From the NCBI RefSeq assembly GCF_005405485.1, contig NZ_BJED01000017.1, positions 52,725 to 116,724 of the forward strand: 64,000 nucleotides of DNA, given 5' to 3'. The translations under genes were made by a program, and so were the position numbers. Under the pieces are notes generated by a model. The model was given only the letters and a program-made list of their open reading frames with translations, had not been told where the DNA came from and searched no databases. Of this stretch, positions 9,435-18,759 are shown in pieces; position 1 is the first letter of the stretch; each line of letters starts with the position of its first letter. This stretch comes from Enterococcus hulanensis. Lineage in GTDB: Bacteria; Bacillota; Bacilli; Lactobacillales; Enterococcaceae.

Positions 9435-9470
9435 TAGATACCGCATTTTTTGTGTGGTATCTATTTTTTA
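9435..9470 (+). terminator. Terminator of the 7.2-9.4 kb regulator pair
   Basis: Stem AGATACCGCA/TGTGTGGTATCT followed by ATTTTTTA immediately after the Mga-like gene. The AT-rich stretch from here to the promoter at 9686 holds nothing else that I can support. Confidence 0.7.
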
Positions 9471-9685
9471 TTGAAAATAATTATAATCAACCTGCTTACT
9501 TGGCAATAAAAATAAATTTGAAAAAATCAAATAAATACCCGCCGCCACCTAAACCTTCAGAACAAATTCCTAAAATTAGTTATTTTAACAGTCGTGAAGT
9601 CATCAAAACCCCCTCGAAAATATCGTAAAACCTTATAATCCAAATGTTTAATAATAAATAATAGAAATAATTTTTGAAAAAACTA

Positions 9686-9714
9686 TTTACAATCATGTTA
9701 TTAAAGGCTACTAT
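9686..9714 (+). promoter_or_regulatory. Predicted promoter of the basic unknown protein
   Basis: TTTACA (9686-9691) and TACTAT (9709-9714) with a 17-base spacer, about 70 bp before the start codon. Confidence 0.65.
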
Positions 9715-9729
9715 TTTAGATACAAATAA

Positions 9730-9745
9730 CAGAAAACGCTTTCGG
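9730..9745 (+). promoter_or_regulatory. Possible CcpA cre site
   Basis: CAGAAAACGCTTTCGG, just downstream of the -10, keeps the central AANCGNTTTC core of a catabolite-responsive element but mismatches at its ends. A site in this position would repress transcription when good carbon sources are present. This is inference only. Confidence 0.35.
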
Positions 9746-9786
9746 TAAATAAAAACAAATTTAGAACAGTATGGGGGAAAATGAAG

Positions 9787-10803
9787 ATGGACGTAGCGAA
9801 ACTAGGACAAAGACAATTATTTGGAATGAAAAAGGAGACGCTCTTAAAAAGAGTCCGCCTATATTTCGAACAAACCCAGCATGCGGCAGAGGTTGTGGAG
9901 TACCTTGTCGTGATCCTTTTTCGTCACTCAATCTGTGTCGGGGACTTTTCGCTTCAACCGCTAAGCGAGTTGATCCGCCAAATTTTCTTGACTGAAACAC
10001 CAAATAATACCCTGCGCCGTCACTGCGTCTACTTTGAAGAATTCTTTGCGCAAGAAGAATGGCAAACCGTTATCCAACGCCTATTCACCAACGAAGAAGA
10101 ATACCATGAATTTACCAAGGAAACTTGTTTATATAAACAGCTCTTAATAAAAAAGAATCTTGAAACACCGAAAGAAAGCGAATTTCAATTCGACCTCGTG
10201 TCGATTTTTAAAGACGCCAATGGAAAACGCCATACATGGACTTTACGCAATACGAAGCAAGTCTCTTCTGTGGAAGAAACCGCGAAAGTATTGGAAATTT
10301 TAACGACCTTGACGATCTTCCAAGCCTCAGGTGTCCGCCGCTTCGCCGAATATGTAAAATTCAAAAGCCAAAAAGGCTGTATCGATGCCGAACACGAAGC
10401 TGCTCCAGCAGAACTTGTTCAAGAAGAACAGCCAGAAGAAAGTCTGCCGCAAGAACCAGTCAAAGCAGCTACTGGCAAGGCCGCTCCAAAAGGCCAACCT
10501 CGTTCATCATCCAGCAACGCTCGTTCAACCAAGCAAAACGCTCCAAAAGTCGCTGCGAAGCCAGACACACGGACCCCGCTTCAAGAAAAAACGCCGCCAA
10601 CCAAATCAGAGAACCCCTCTGACTCTGCGAAAACCCGTCCGCCCAAAACCAACAAACTAATGACCGAGAGCGCCGCCGCACTTCTCGAACCCGATACCTC
10701 CTATATGCGCCATGGGAAAACCAAAGAACAGATCAATCAGGCGCGGGAAGAGCGAAGACGCCAGCAGAAAGTTAATAAGGCCCTAAAAAAGAAGAAAAAA
10801 TGA
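9787..10803 (+). CDS. Unknown protein with basic low-complexity tail
   Basis: About 338 aa, not recognised. Residues 1-200 look globular and helical (LLKRVRLYFEQTQHAAEVVE, EEYHEFTKETCLYKQLL). From about residue 205 the chain becomes Pro/Ala/Ser/Lys-rich and probably disordered, ending in REERRRQQKVNKALKKKKK. No signal peptide or membrane segment is seen, so it is likely intracellular and could bind nucleic acid through its tail. Two in-frame ATGs at 9781 and 9787 compete; GGGGGA at 9773-9778 is too near the first and well spaced for the second. It has its own promoter and stands alone. Confidence 0.6.
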   Translation: MDVAKLGQRQLFGMKKETLLKRVRLYFEQTQHAAEVVEYLVVILFRHSICVGDFSLQPLSELIRQIFLTETPNNTLRRHCVYFEEFFAQEEWQTVIQRLFTNEEEYHEFTKETCLYKQLLIKKNLETPKESEFQFDLVSIFKDANGKRHTWTLRNTKQVSSVEETAKVLEILTTLTIFQASGVRRFAEYVKFKSQKGCIDAEHEAAPAELVQEEQPEESLPQEPVKAATGKAAPKGQPRSSSSNARSTKQNAPKVAAKPDTRTPLQEKTPPTKSENPSDSAKTRPPKTNKLMTESAAALLEPDTSYMRHGKTKEQINQAREERRRQQKVNKALKKKKK

Positions 10804-10920
10804 TGATGCGCCCGCAATATTACGAGCAGTTTATTCAGCACGACCGTTGAGCATAAATAGCCTGCGGGTTTGGCTTATTTAGTATTGGAAAAATAGGTTT
10901 CTTTGTGGTGCCTAAATTAG

Positions 10921-10970
10921 AAAAAAAACGCCAAAAAGCGAGTGATTTCAGATCTACTCGCTTTTTGGCG
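10921..10970 (-). terminator. Terminator at the end of the WxL operon
   Basis: Fifteen-base perfect stem CGCCAAAAAGCGAGT/ACTCGCTTTTTGGCG with a 12-base loop and a run of eight T on the minus strand. It ends the nine-gene leftward WxL transcription unit and faces the convergent unknown gene. Confidence 0.88.
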
Positions 10971-10989
10971 TGTCTAAATATAGTTTCAA

Positions 10990-12453
10990 TTAAACGTTCG
11001 CTTGCTGATGCTTCTGCGCACGGATTTCTAGCAGCTGATTTCCTAGATGCGCCCAGTCAATCGCTCTGGGAGGATCTAACCAAATGACCTTTTCAACATC
11101 GAGGTCTTCATATTCGGAATTCAAATTGGTGATCACAATATCCGTTGATTCATCGAAAACAAATTGCACCGCCACATTCAGATTAACAAAAAAAGTCAGG
11201 TTTCTCTTAATGAACTCGTTGTATTCCTGACCAAAAGAAAAATCGATACAAATCGTTATTTGCGGCATCACCCGCTCCAATTCAACATGACTCACTAAGA
11301 TCATCAGATATTTATAGAAAATATAGGGACGGTAGGCTGAAAAGTTTTCTTCCTTAACAAAGGCATCATCCATCAAATAGTCCCGACAAAATAGAAAATA
11401 CTCGATATAGGATTCCTTAAAAAAGCTGACATCAAAGCGTTCAAAGGAATTAAAGGCATTTAATGGAAAATAAGCCAATTCAAAATGGAGACGATTCAGC
11501 TCGGCTGCCAGTATTTCTTGCGTTTGACGATCTTCGATATGAAACGAATCCGTAAAATATTGGATGAAACGCTCGTTGAGTCGGTTGATTCGTTTTCCCA
11601 GTTCTTGGTTTTTCATCTTTTCCCGTGAAAGCATGCCATTCGTATATAAATAAGCTAAAACCTCCTCCTGAATAGAAGGATCAATATCAACTGTTTGGAT
11701 AACTTGGAATTCTTGAGCATAAACCGCTTTTAGTTTTTCCAGCACTTTTTGTTTATTGATATCTTTTTTTGCTAATTGATACTGTTTGTCCTGGCGCATC
11801 AATGAAATCGCTAGAAAATGAAAAAGCTTGGTCTGAACATTACGGGGCAAGCTTATTCCCGTTTCTGAAAGTTCATCGATGATGTTTGCGACTTTGCTTT
11901 TATAGGTAGCGGGATAGACATCCGTATCGGAAGCGAGCACAAACGAAAAAATGCGCGTCAATAAATAGCGGACATTTCCTTCATTGCCGGCCAGGTGATA
12001 TTTCTTACTAACCTCAATCTGCAGTTCTTTCAGCAGCTTTTTTATCTGCTGCGTGTGGCTATACACATTGGTATAACTCGTATAGCTCTCTAAAGCAAAA
12101 TTATTCGCCGACTGGTAATCCTCTCTAAACAGTGCCAATAAAATCGCAAAGGAAAGAGAGTTGCGCAAATAATGCGCCAGTAATAAATCCGAAGTTGCTT
12201 GTCCGACTTCTAATAACGTCGTTTGGACATTATTGCTATCAATAGCAAAATAGACTTCCAAACCATAGTTTTCAAAGTCTAGAGATAACTCTTCAATTGT
12301 TTTATTGAACAGGAAGTTTGAAAGAGACAGTTGGGCTTGAATCGTTGTATTTAGCGCCGTTAGATCTGAAGACTCCTCCAAAAGGCGAAGAAAATCAAAC
12401 TTGCGTCGATCCTCTTTATCTAAGAAATTTTCCAAACTCAACATCTCTCTCAC
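10990..12453 (-). CDS. Mga-like regulator at the end of the WxL operon
   Basis: 487 aa, helical regulator of the Mga type: an N-terminal HTH around TTIQAQLSLSNFLFNKTIEE, a long helical body, and a C-terminal alpha/beta domain (ITICIDFSF, ADIVITNLNSE-like strand IVITNLNSEYEDLDVEK). It starts with GTG overlapping the TGA of the secreted-protein gene (GTGA), so the two are translationally coupled. As the last gene of the WxL operon it probably regulates the operon that encodes it, an inference from linkage. Confidence 0.65.
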   Translation of the reverse strand: MREMLSLENFLDKEDRRKFDFLRLLEESSDLTALNTTIQAQLSLSNFLFNKTIEELSLDFENYGLEVYFAIDSNNVQTTLLEVGQATSDLLLAHYLRNSLSFAILLALFREDYQSANNFALESYTSYTNVYSHTQQIKKLLKELQIEVSKKYHLAGNEGNVRYLLTRIFSFVLASDTDVYPATYKSKVANIIDELSETGISLPRNVQTKLFHFLAISLMRQDKQYQLAKKDINKQKVLEKLKAVYAQEFQVIQTVDIDPSIQEEVLAYLYTNGMLSREKMKNQELGKRINRLNERFIQYFTDSFHIEDRQTQEILAAELNRLHFELAYFPLNAFNSFERFDVSFFKESYIEYFLFCRDYLMDDAFVKEENFSAYRPYIFYKYLMILVSHVELERVMPQITICIDFSFGQEYNEFIKRNLTFFVNLNVAVQFVFDESTDIVITNLNSEYEDLDVEKVIWLDPPRAIDWAHLGNQLLEIRAQKHQQANV

Positions 12454-12890
12454 TTCCTTCTTCCATATATCGCCACACCTGAAAGCAGCTTTAATGTTTC
12501 TGTCAGCTGGGCTTCAGATTGTCCCTGTCCGCCTCCGGATGAGCCGCCATTTAAGGCAATCGCTTGATGATTAAAATCATTCGTAAAAAAAGCCTCGTCC
12601 AAATAAAGTTTTTTTCTCTGCATCGTCTTCTTCTCAGTTTCCTTCTTAGGAGTTTGTTTCTTTGCTTTTGGCTGCTCCTTACTAGAAGACTCCGTACGTA
12701 CGACAGGTACTGAACTTTCAGTGGTCTTTTCTTCAGGTACATCGGAAGGAGCGACTGGTTTTACTTCTTGGTTAGGGTCAACAGGACTATAGATCGTATC
12801 GTTGGCAAAAGAAACATCCTCTTGCAGAAGCAGCGCCGTAGAAAACAAGACCAATGTTCCTAAAACGATAATTTTTTTCTTGTTTTCCAC
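12450..12890 (-). CDS. Small secreted protein of the WxL operon
   Basis: 146 aa with a signal peptide (MENKKKIIVLGTLVLFSTALLL..SFA), a Pro/Lys/Glu/Ser-rich low-complexity middle, and a distinct C-terminal segment: LDEAFFTNDFNHQAIALN, a GGSSGGGQGQ hinge, and TETLKLLSGVAIYGRRK. No LPXTG or WxL motif is present. I do not recognise the family. It lies between the sortase and the regulator; the C-terminal helix after a glycine hinge could be a processed or binding peptide. The gene is coupled to the next by a four-base overlap. Confidence 0.6.
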   Translation of the reverse strand: MENKKKIIVLGTLVLFSTALLLQEDVSFANDTIYSPVDPNQEVKPVAPSDVPEEKTTESSVPVVRTESSSKEQPKAKKQTPKKETEKKTMQRKKLYLDEAFFTNDFNHQAIALNGGSSGGGQGQSEAQLTETLKLLSGVAIYGRRK

Positions 12891-12899
12891 ATCCGCACC

Positions 12900-13679
12900 T
12901 CACACTTTCTTGATGATTAAATAGGTTAACAGCACCAGCAATAAACCGATACCGAGCAATGGCAGCCAGATCATCGAAAGACGCAGCCGAGGCTTTTGAC
13001 CGTGACTCACTTTTTCTTGCTTTGTCATCTTGGTTTGAATACTGGCTTTTGCTTGATCTTCAACCAGCTTAGCCGTGATCACTAATCGACCGGTCGTTTG
13101 CGTACCGCGATCACAGGTCACTAGCGTTAATAAGGGCTTTGCTGTATTTTCTAAAACCGCGATATCGGCTTCATTTACAATTTCTTTTGACTGTATCTTG
13201 TAGGCATAATAGTTGGAAAGATAGCGCAAATAGATCGTATCACCTAGCTGCGCGTCTTTTAACTTTCCAAACAAAAGGTCAGAAACGCCCAAATGATGAC
13301 CTAGTAAAACTAAATTATCTTTTTGCGGATTTCTTTCTGGATACATCGAGCCAGCACCATAAATCATTTCTTCTTGACTCAATCCAGCAAAAACTGGCAA
13401 GTCTAAACCTACCCCAGGAACTTGAACTTCACCAATACTAGAAAAATCATTACTACTTTTCATAATCTCACTGACAGAGGGGGCTTCGATTCGTTCGAAG
13501 GGAATCTGAGTGATCTCCGTTAAGTTCTTCACTTCAGTAATCTTCGAGGTCGTTGCCTTCTCCACCAAAATACTATTTTTAAGAATCGGGAAACTAACTA
13601 ATAAAACGCCAGTGTATAACAAGAACAAAACAACTATTTTGACTAGTCTATTCTGCTTTTCGTTTTTCCTCTTCTTCAT
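12900..13679 (-). CDS. Sortase of the WxL operon (class A-like)
   Basis: Membrane transpeptidase of 259 aa. An N-terminal membrane helix (residues 12-32), the sortase beta barrel with GHH (His128/129), TLVTC (Cys189) and the TGR arginine (Arg198), and a second hydrophobic segment near the C-terminus (WLPLLGIGLLLVLLTYLII). TLVTC fits class A; the C-terminal membrane helix is more usual in class C. It overlaps the DUF916 gene by 32 bases. Its natural substrate may be the small anchored CscD-like protein at the start of the operon, since the WxL proteins carry no sorting signal. Confidence 0.85.
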   Translation of the reverse strand: MKKRKNEKQNRLVKIVVLFLLYTGVLLVSFPILKNSILVEKATTSKITEVKNLTEITQIPFERIEAPSVSEIMKSSNDFSSIGEVQVPGVGLDLPVFAGLSQEEMIYGAGSMYPERNPQKDNLVLLGHHLGVSDLLFGKLKDAQLGDTIYLRYLSNYYAYKIQSKEIVNEADIAVLENTAKPLLTLVTCDRGTQTTGRLVITAKLVEDQAKASIQTKMTKQEKVSHGQKPRLRLSMIWLPLLGIGLLLVLLTYLIIKKV

Positions 13680-14751
13680 TCTTTTTCTTCTTTCTCCAAA
13701 TCAACCAAATAATGAATAGCACTAACAGTAACAACACAATACCGATCAGAACAAATAACCAAGTATAGTCTGTCTTGACTGTCACATCTTTTTTGTTTAG
13801 ATCACGTGCTACTTCACCAGTGATGGTAAAGTCTTTTTCGAACACCCATTGGTTTTGATAGCGAACTTCTTTTCCAGCGCTGTCTTTGCCGCGAACATAC
13901 TTGCCATCGGCACTTTTATTACCATCCATCACAAGCTTGATATGATAGTCTCCTGCTTCTAAAGGTTTTCCGTTTAGATTTACTGGGAAGTTGAAATTAG
14001 AATTAGGAGCGACTTGCAAGGCATCCTTATGTTCATCATATAAAACCTTTGAATCACCTTTTTTAGTGATTTCTGCGTCAATCGCCACTTGGTTAATATA
14101 GGTCATTTGATCATTTTGCAAATTCGACAAAATAACGTTTCTTGCATTGATTTGACTTGGTTTAACTGAATTCATTTGAACCTTAGGAGCCACAGTCGTT
14201 TCATTTTGACGCATTAGCAAAGCGACCACATACGAGTATTCGTTTTGAATAGCCAAGCCTTTTTCATCGGAAGAGGCCTTGGTAGTTTTCTCTGTTTTGG
14301 CTTCCTTAAACGTGATCCCGCCAGCCATGACACCATTAAATGCTTCTGCGGGCATTTGAAGCTCAAATGGTACCTTCACTGCTGAATGAGGATTTAACGT
14401 TACTTGTTTAGGTGCCTTCACATATTTTGCTAAATCATATTTCAGACTTTTATCTGGTTTGATACTGTTTTTGCCGTATTCTACGATGACATTGGTGTTC
14501 GTAGTCGCACTATTGACAGAAACATCCACCTTCACAGCACGATCCAAGTCGTTTTGCAATTGAACATAGACCGTTTCTTTTTGTCCGGCATTTAGTTTTA
14601 AGTCAAAGAATGTTTTTGTTTTGTCGATTTGATTATCTGGAATGATTGGCGTCACGGCAAAGCTGAATTCACTAGCCAATGAAGTCAAACCGCCAGAAAA
14701 GACCGCTAAGATCGTGATGATTAAAGTAAGTAATGATTTTTTAAATTTCAA
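13648..14751 (-). CDS. WxL-interacting protein, DUF916/DUF3324 (CscA-like)
   Basis: Membrane-anchored extracellular protein of about 367 aa: signal peptide (LKFKKSLLTLIITILAVF), an Ig-like DUF916 domain (FSFAVTPIIPDNQ..FDLKLNAGQKETVYVQLQN), a DUF3324 domain, then a transmembrane helix near residue 340 and a KKKKNEEEEKRKAE tail. In known WxL clusters this partner binds WxL proteins and peptidoglycan at the cell surface. The frame is open upstream, but TTG at 14751 lies nine bases after GGAG and begins the signal peptide directly, so it is preferred. Confidence 0.88.
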   Translation of the reverse strand: MKFKKSLLTLIITILAVFSGGLTSLASEFSFAVTPIIPDNQIDKTKTFFDLKLNAGQKETVYVQLQNDLDRAVKVDVSVNSATTNTNVIVEYGKNSIKPDKSLKYDLAKYVKAPKQVTLNPHSAVKVPFELQMPAEAFNGVMAGGITFKEAKTEKTTKASSDEKGLAIQNEYSYVVALLMRQNETTVAPKVQMNSVKPSQINARNVILSNLQNDQMTYINQVAIDAEITKKGDSKVLYDEHKDALQVAPNSNFNFPVNLNGKPLEAGDYHIKLVMDGNKSADGKYVRGKDSAGKEVRYQNQWVFEKDFTITGEVARDLNKKDVTVKTDYTWLFVLIGIVLLLLVLFIIWLIWRKKKKNEEEEKRKAE

Positions 14752-14818
14752 TGCAGCTCTCTCCTTTGATAAGAAAAGTAAGATTCGCAAACACTGCGAA
14801 TCTCACAAGTGTAACAGT

Positions 14819-15643
14819 CTACGCGTTTCCTTCAGGATCTGAATTTCCGGGAACGTCTGTTAATGTCCAAACTAATTTCGTTGAATATTTTTCAGCATAC
14901 TTGGTTGTTGCACCAGGAACAGCTAATTGAATATTGTTGGTTTTTATTACGTCTTTACCGTCTTCTTGAACTACGCTTAAATTATCTTTAGTTCCCCAAT
15001 CATTCAAGTAAGTACCTGCACCTTGACCTGCTTGAGCGCTCATTACTGGTGAAACTTCCCCTGGAACAAGTGTCAAATCACTATCGTTAGGCGTTGGTTT
15101 TGTTGATTCAGAAGCTGTTTGCACGTTCGCACCTTTTAAGGTAATCGCTGCACCAGTCAATTCATGATCAGCAGTACCTGTAAATTGTTTTTCTTGTGCG
15201 ACAGTTAATGACCAGCCCGCTTCAGTACCGCGGTTATCTGTTACTTGGACATAGTCTGGTCCGTATAAGATTTCGCCAGTTGGTTTGCCGTCTTCACCTA
15301 ATTTTTGATATGGTTGCGCTGATGCTAAATAGACTTTATCTTCAGAAGTAATTTTTTGTTTCCCGAAATCTAAGCTTGAAGCAAAATCGATTGACAACGG
15401 ACCGTTAGTACCTGGTTCTACTGGTTTTTCAGGATCAGTTGGATCGATCGGTTGAACGGGATCAGTTGGGTCAGTTGGGTCTACCGGCTTGGTTGGGTCG
15501 GTATTTGGTGTAAATTCAATCACACCATTTGAATGATAAACACCACCGTGTTCGCCATCTTCTGCGGCGAAAGTTGTTAGTGGAGCAGCTGCGATAGCTC
15601 CCAATACCACTGTTGATAATAAAATTTTAGAAACGTGTTTCAT
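14819..15643 (-). CDS. WxL domain surface protein
   Basis: 274 aa: signal peptide ending TTFA-AED, mature N-terminus with HSNGVIEFTPNTD, a Pro/Asp linker of DPTDP repeats, then a WxL domain with the two motifs GWSLTV and VWTLTDVPG. WxL proteins are secreted and held non-covalently on peptidoglycan. AAAGGGGAAATC precedes the ATG. It is the last of four WxL genes in this operon. Confidence 0.93.
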   Translation of the reverse strand: MKHVSKILLSTVVLGAIAAAPLTTFAAEDGEHGGVYHSNGVIEFTPNTDPTKPVDPTDPTDPVQPIDPTDPEKPVEPGTNGPLSIDFASSLDFGKQKITSEDKVYLASAQPYQKLGEDGKPTGEILYGPDYVQVTDNRGTEAGWSLTVAQEKQFTGTADHELTGAAITLKGANVQTASESTKPTPNDSDLTLVPGEVSPVMSAQAGQGAGTYLNDWGTKDNLSVVQEDGKDVIKTNNIQLAVPGATTKYAEKYSTKLVWTLTDVPGNSDPEGNA

Positions 15644-15664
15644 GATTGATTTCCCCTTTAATCT

Positions 15665-18600
15665 TTAATTATTTCCTGGAACATTTTCCAATGTCCAAGA
15701 AAGAGTACCCTTATATTCACCAAGTAATTGTTTTCCAACAGGAACCGTCAATGCCAAGCCATTATTATGATTGGCTTCTCCCCATTGATCAGAGATTGTC
15801 AGCAGACCATCTTGATCAAAGCTGCCAGTTTCCACTACTTGATTGTCTTGATTAATTTGAACCGTGTTTTGTGCATTCTTGTAAGATAATAAGCCGCTTA
15901 GGTCATTCGTATCTGAATGCAGCCCTTCCGTTTCTTTTAACGTAAGCTGCCATGGCACTTTGCCGTCTCCTCGTGTATCAGAGATTGCTAACTTACCCGA
16001 AACGTTTGGATAGTAGGTTTCTGTTTTCGTGCCTACTTTTTGTGTCCCGAAATCTACTGTATCTGGAACGGATACCAGCTCTAGGCTGCCATTTACTTGA
16101 ACTTTCTTCGCTTCTTTAAATGTAGCATCATGATAGGTCATGTCTGTGGCAGGTTCAATATTCCCGACGCTGTCATTTGTTAGCGGCGGATTGGTTACGG
16201 CTGCTGCTCCCGCATGGTCTCTTAAGAATAATTGTAGGAAATCACCTTTTTTCAGACCAGTCGGCAACGCTGCAGTAAATTCACCCGCTTCGTTAACGGT
16301 TGTTTCAATCCCAGTGTTCACACCGTTTAAGAAAACATCCAAAATATCTCCGGCTTCACCAGTTCCTGTAACTTCTTTGGCACTTGGGGCAACCGTGTCA
16401 CCACCACTTGTCAATTTGACCGGATCTGCTGGCGTTACATCATAAACTTCCGGCGTATCCTTTGTTAGTTCATCTGGTGAACTTTGATGAATCCAGCCAG
16501 AGTCGTTCACCCCACGCCAAGCATCTAGAACTTTTAACGTGTAGCCGGTTTTCAAGAACGCTTTGTCAGGCGCATCAATTTTGATTATCCCTTTTCGATC
16601 AGCGTCGCCATATACAGATAGCGGATCACCAATGGATTCCCCTTTGACTTGAGTGACTTCTTTTCCGGTTTCATCATACACACCGATCGTCGCTTGAACC
16701 TCACCAGTATAAGCATCCCGCAGCTCATCTTTTCCTTCTGGAACAGACGCATGCGCATAAATGTATTTATCGGCATTTGTCGGGACTCTGATTTCGTCTA
16801 AGACCGCTGCTTGATTGTTGGCACTCATTCGAGAATAGTTGGTTAACGAACCAAATTGCGTTTGCATTTGTGAGTTGTCCGTTGAATCAAGGTTGGCAAA
16901 GTTTGCGCCGGAAAGTTCAAAATTCACATTGAACCATTGATGTGTCGGATTGCCATCTAAATCACTTCCAGCATTCCAAACAGCTAAGTCTGAGTTCTTG
17001 CTTGAAAATTTAGAACCAGCATCGGTGGAACCAAATATCAATCCGCCGCCTACACGGTTATTACGAAAATCGAAGTAATTGGTATCATCCATCGTAAAAT
17101 TCATTTTCTTTGCGGAAAAAATTCCTTTGTCGGCACTTTTAGTATTCCCACGAGCTATAAAGTACGTACCGGCACCAGCCGTAATATCAACATCGCTCCC
17201 TGCAACACCACCACTACTACTACCATCAATCGCTGGTCCAGTTTTAGAATCGATTAAAACTGACGAATTTTTACCCGTCAAGTTAAACTCGTTGCCTGTA
17301 TCTCCACCACTGCCAGTACCTAGTGAATATTGGATTGCTTGACTGTTACCATTACCATTGGGATCACCAATCTGGCTAGTAGTGTCACGTTTTACAATAA
17401 AATCGGCTCCGCTAGAAACATTAATTTTATTGTTACCACCAAGCATACGAAGTGCAGGTGCGAATTTAGTCGTTCCACTATCACTTGTTTTTACGATATT
17501 AACTTTTGATTCATTGCTCACGTTGAAGCTCATATTACCAACGGCTTTAAAACGTAATGTAGCTTGAGCATTATCTTTTTCACCATTTGAAGTTAAGTCA
17601 ATACTTGAATGATCATCCACATTAAATGCTCCACCATCACTTTGCAATAGTACAGCAGAAGAATTATTGGCTATTGCTTTTAGTTGCGAATTCCCAGTAA
17701 CATTTAGAGTTGTTTTAAGTGCCACAATGGCCATAAGTCCATTATCCCCAGTAGCATTTCCGTTCAATGATACTGTCGAATTATCCGTGATCCAGATGTC
17801 ACTTTGTCTTTCAATATCCCATATAGTAGCGATATTCGTTTTGTCTTTATTACTATTGGTCGTAACTTCAGACCCACCATCAATACGAACCTGTCCGCCT
17901 GCTGCACTACCAGAAGCAAAGAAATTTTGCGCATCTGAAACTACGACTGATTTATTCGTAATAGTGAAATTCGTACTGATAATTGAAGGATTGGCAGTGG
18001 TAGCTTTACTGTCTGGCACACGATCATAATTCATCGTAACTCCATCAAAAATCACGTTACCAGCCTTCATACTTGCAATACCAGCAGCATTACCAGCTAC
18101 ACTAGAAAAATTATCAGTCAGTTCTAATGTCCCGGTACCAGTTCCTAGGAACCCAGCTGTTAAACCTGTTAACTGAAGATTGTGTATGATCACATCTCCT
18201 GGTGTATTGATCGTCAACGTTTGACCCTTCAAGTCCAGTGTATGTGACCCAAAATCCACTTCAACTGTCCGTGTTACCGTTGGCCCAGCAGAAGTTGCTG
18301 TTAAATCAGCGGTAACTTTGATCGCAGAAACACTGGTATCCTTCATCGCTTTGACGAAATCAGCCCACGTACTTACTTCTGTTGCCGCCGCTTGAGCAGC
18401 AATCTTAACTTCTTTCTCAGAGGAGGCTGTCGTCTCACTCGAAGACGTCGTTTGTGTTGTTGATTGGCTTGTATCAGAGCTTTTATCCGCGACATCCGTA
18501 CTAGACTCTGATGGTTTGGTAGAAGATTCCACGCTTGAACTTTCAAGCGTGGGAATTTCAGAAGACGAAGAAGTCAAATTTGTACGTTCACCATTAGTAG

Positions 18601-18733
18601 TCTCGCCCTCTTGAACAAGCCCATTATTCAATTGTTCTTGTGGAGTTGAAACCTGCGCAGCTAAAGTAACGACTGATGGACTAAAAAGAAGTAAACTCGC
18701 TGCGGCCCATGTACCTAATAATTTATTGAACAA
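15665..18733 (-). CDS. Large WxL adhesin with beta-helix-like region
   Basis: About 1022 aa: signal peptide (FNKLLGTWAAASLLLFSPSVVTLAA), a Ser/Thr-rich stalk (residues 30-110), then a long Ser/Asn/Gly/Thr-rich region beginning WADFVKAMKDTSVSAIKVTA that looks like the pectate-lyase-like right-handed beta helix of Gram-positive adhesins, an Ig-like module (TVAPSAKEVTGTGEAGD) and a C-terminal WxL domain with PWQLTL and SWTLENVPG. The frame is open back into the upstream gene; TTG at 18733 after a weak AAGCGAG site begins the signal peptide and leaves 26 bp to the upstream stop. Likely the functional adhesin of the cluster. Confidence 0.85.
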   Translation of the reverse strand: MFNKLLGTWAAASLLLFSPSVVTLAAQVSTPQEQLNNGLVQEGETTNGERTNLTSSSSEIPTLESSSVESSTKPSESSTDVADKSSDTSQSTTQTTSSSETTASSEKEVKIAAQAAATEVSTWADFVKAMKDTSVSAIKVTADLTATSAGPTVTRTVEVDFGSHTLDLKGQTLTINTPGDVIIHNLQLTGLTAGFLGTGTGTLELTDNFSSVAGNAAGIASMKAGNVIFDGVTMNYDRVPDSKATTANPSIISTNFTITNKSVVVSDAQNFFASGSAAGGQVRIDGGSEVTTNSNKDKTNIATIWDIERQSDIWITDNSTVSLNGNATGDNGLMAIVALKTTLNVTGNSQLKAIANNSSAVLLQSDGGAFNVDDHSSIDLTSNGEKDNAQATLRFKAVGNMSFNVSNESKVNIVKTSDSGTTKFAPALRMLGGNNKINVSSGADFIVKRDTTSQIGDPNGNGNSQAIQYSLGTGSGGDTGNEFNLTGKNSSVLIDSKTGPAIDGSSSGGVAGSDVDITAGAGTYFIARGNTKSADKGIFSAKKMNFTMDDTNYFDFRNNRVGGGLIFGSTDAGSKFSSKNSDLAVWNAGSDLDGNPTHQWFNVNFELSGANFANLDSTDNSQMQTQFGSLTNYSRMSANNQAAVLDEIRVPTNADKYIYAHASVPEGKDELRDAYTGEVQATIGVYDETGKEVTQVKGESIGDPLSVYGDADRKGIIKIDAPDKAFLKTGYTLKVLDAWRGVNDSGWIHQSSPDELTKDTPEVYDVTPADPVKLTSGGDTVAPSAKEVTGTGEAGDILDVFLNGVNTGIETTVNEAGEFTAALPTGLKKGDFLQLFLRDHAGAAAVTNPPLTNDSVGNIEPATDMTYHDATFKEAKKVQVNGSLELVSVPDTVDFGTQKVGTKTETYYPNVSGKLAISDTRGDGKVPWQLTLKETEGLHSDTNDLSGLLSYKNAQNTVQINQDNQVVETGSFDQDGLLTISDQWGEANHNNGLALTVPVGKQLLGEYKGTLSWTLENVPGNN

Positions 18734-18759
18734 ATTTTCTCGCTTCTTTCTTGTCTTGA

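Noticed and set aside
10804..10900. Weak AAATAGCC/GGCTTATTT hairpin after the basic unknown gene
   Set aside because: Bulged stem without a T run; the strong hairpin at 10921-10970 is the convincing terminator.
16140..18029. Several long plus-strand open frames opposite the large WxL adhesin
   Set aside because: Shadows of the adhesin codon usage, without ribosome binding sites or recognisable domains.
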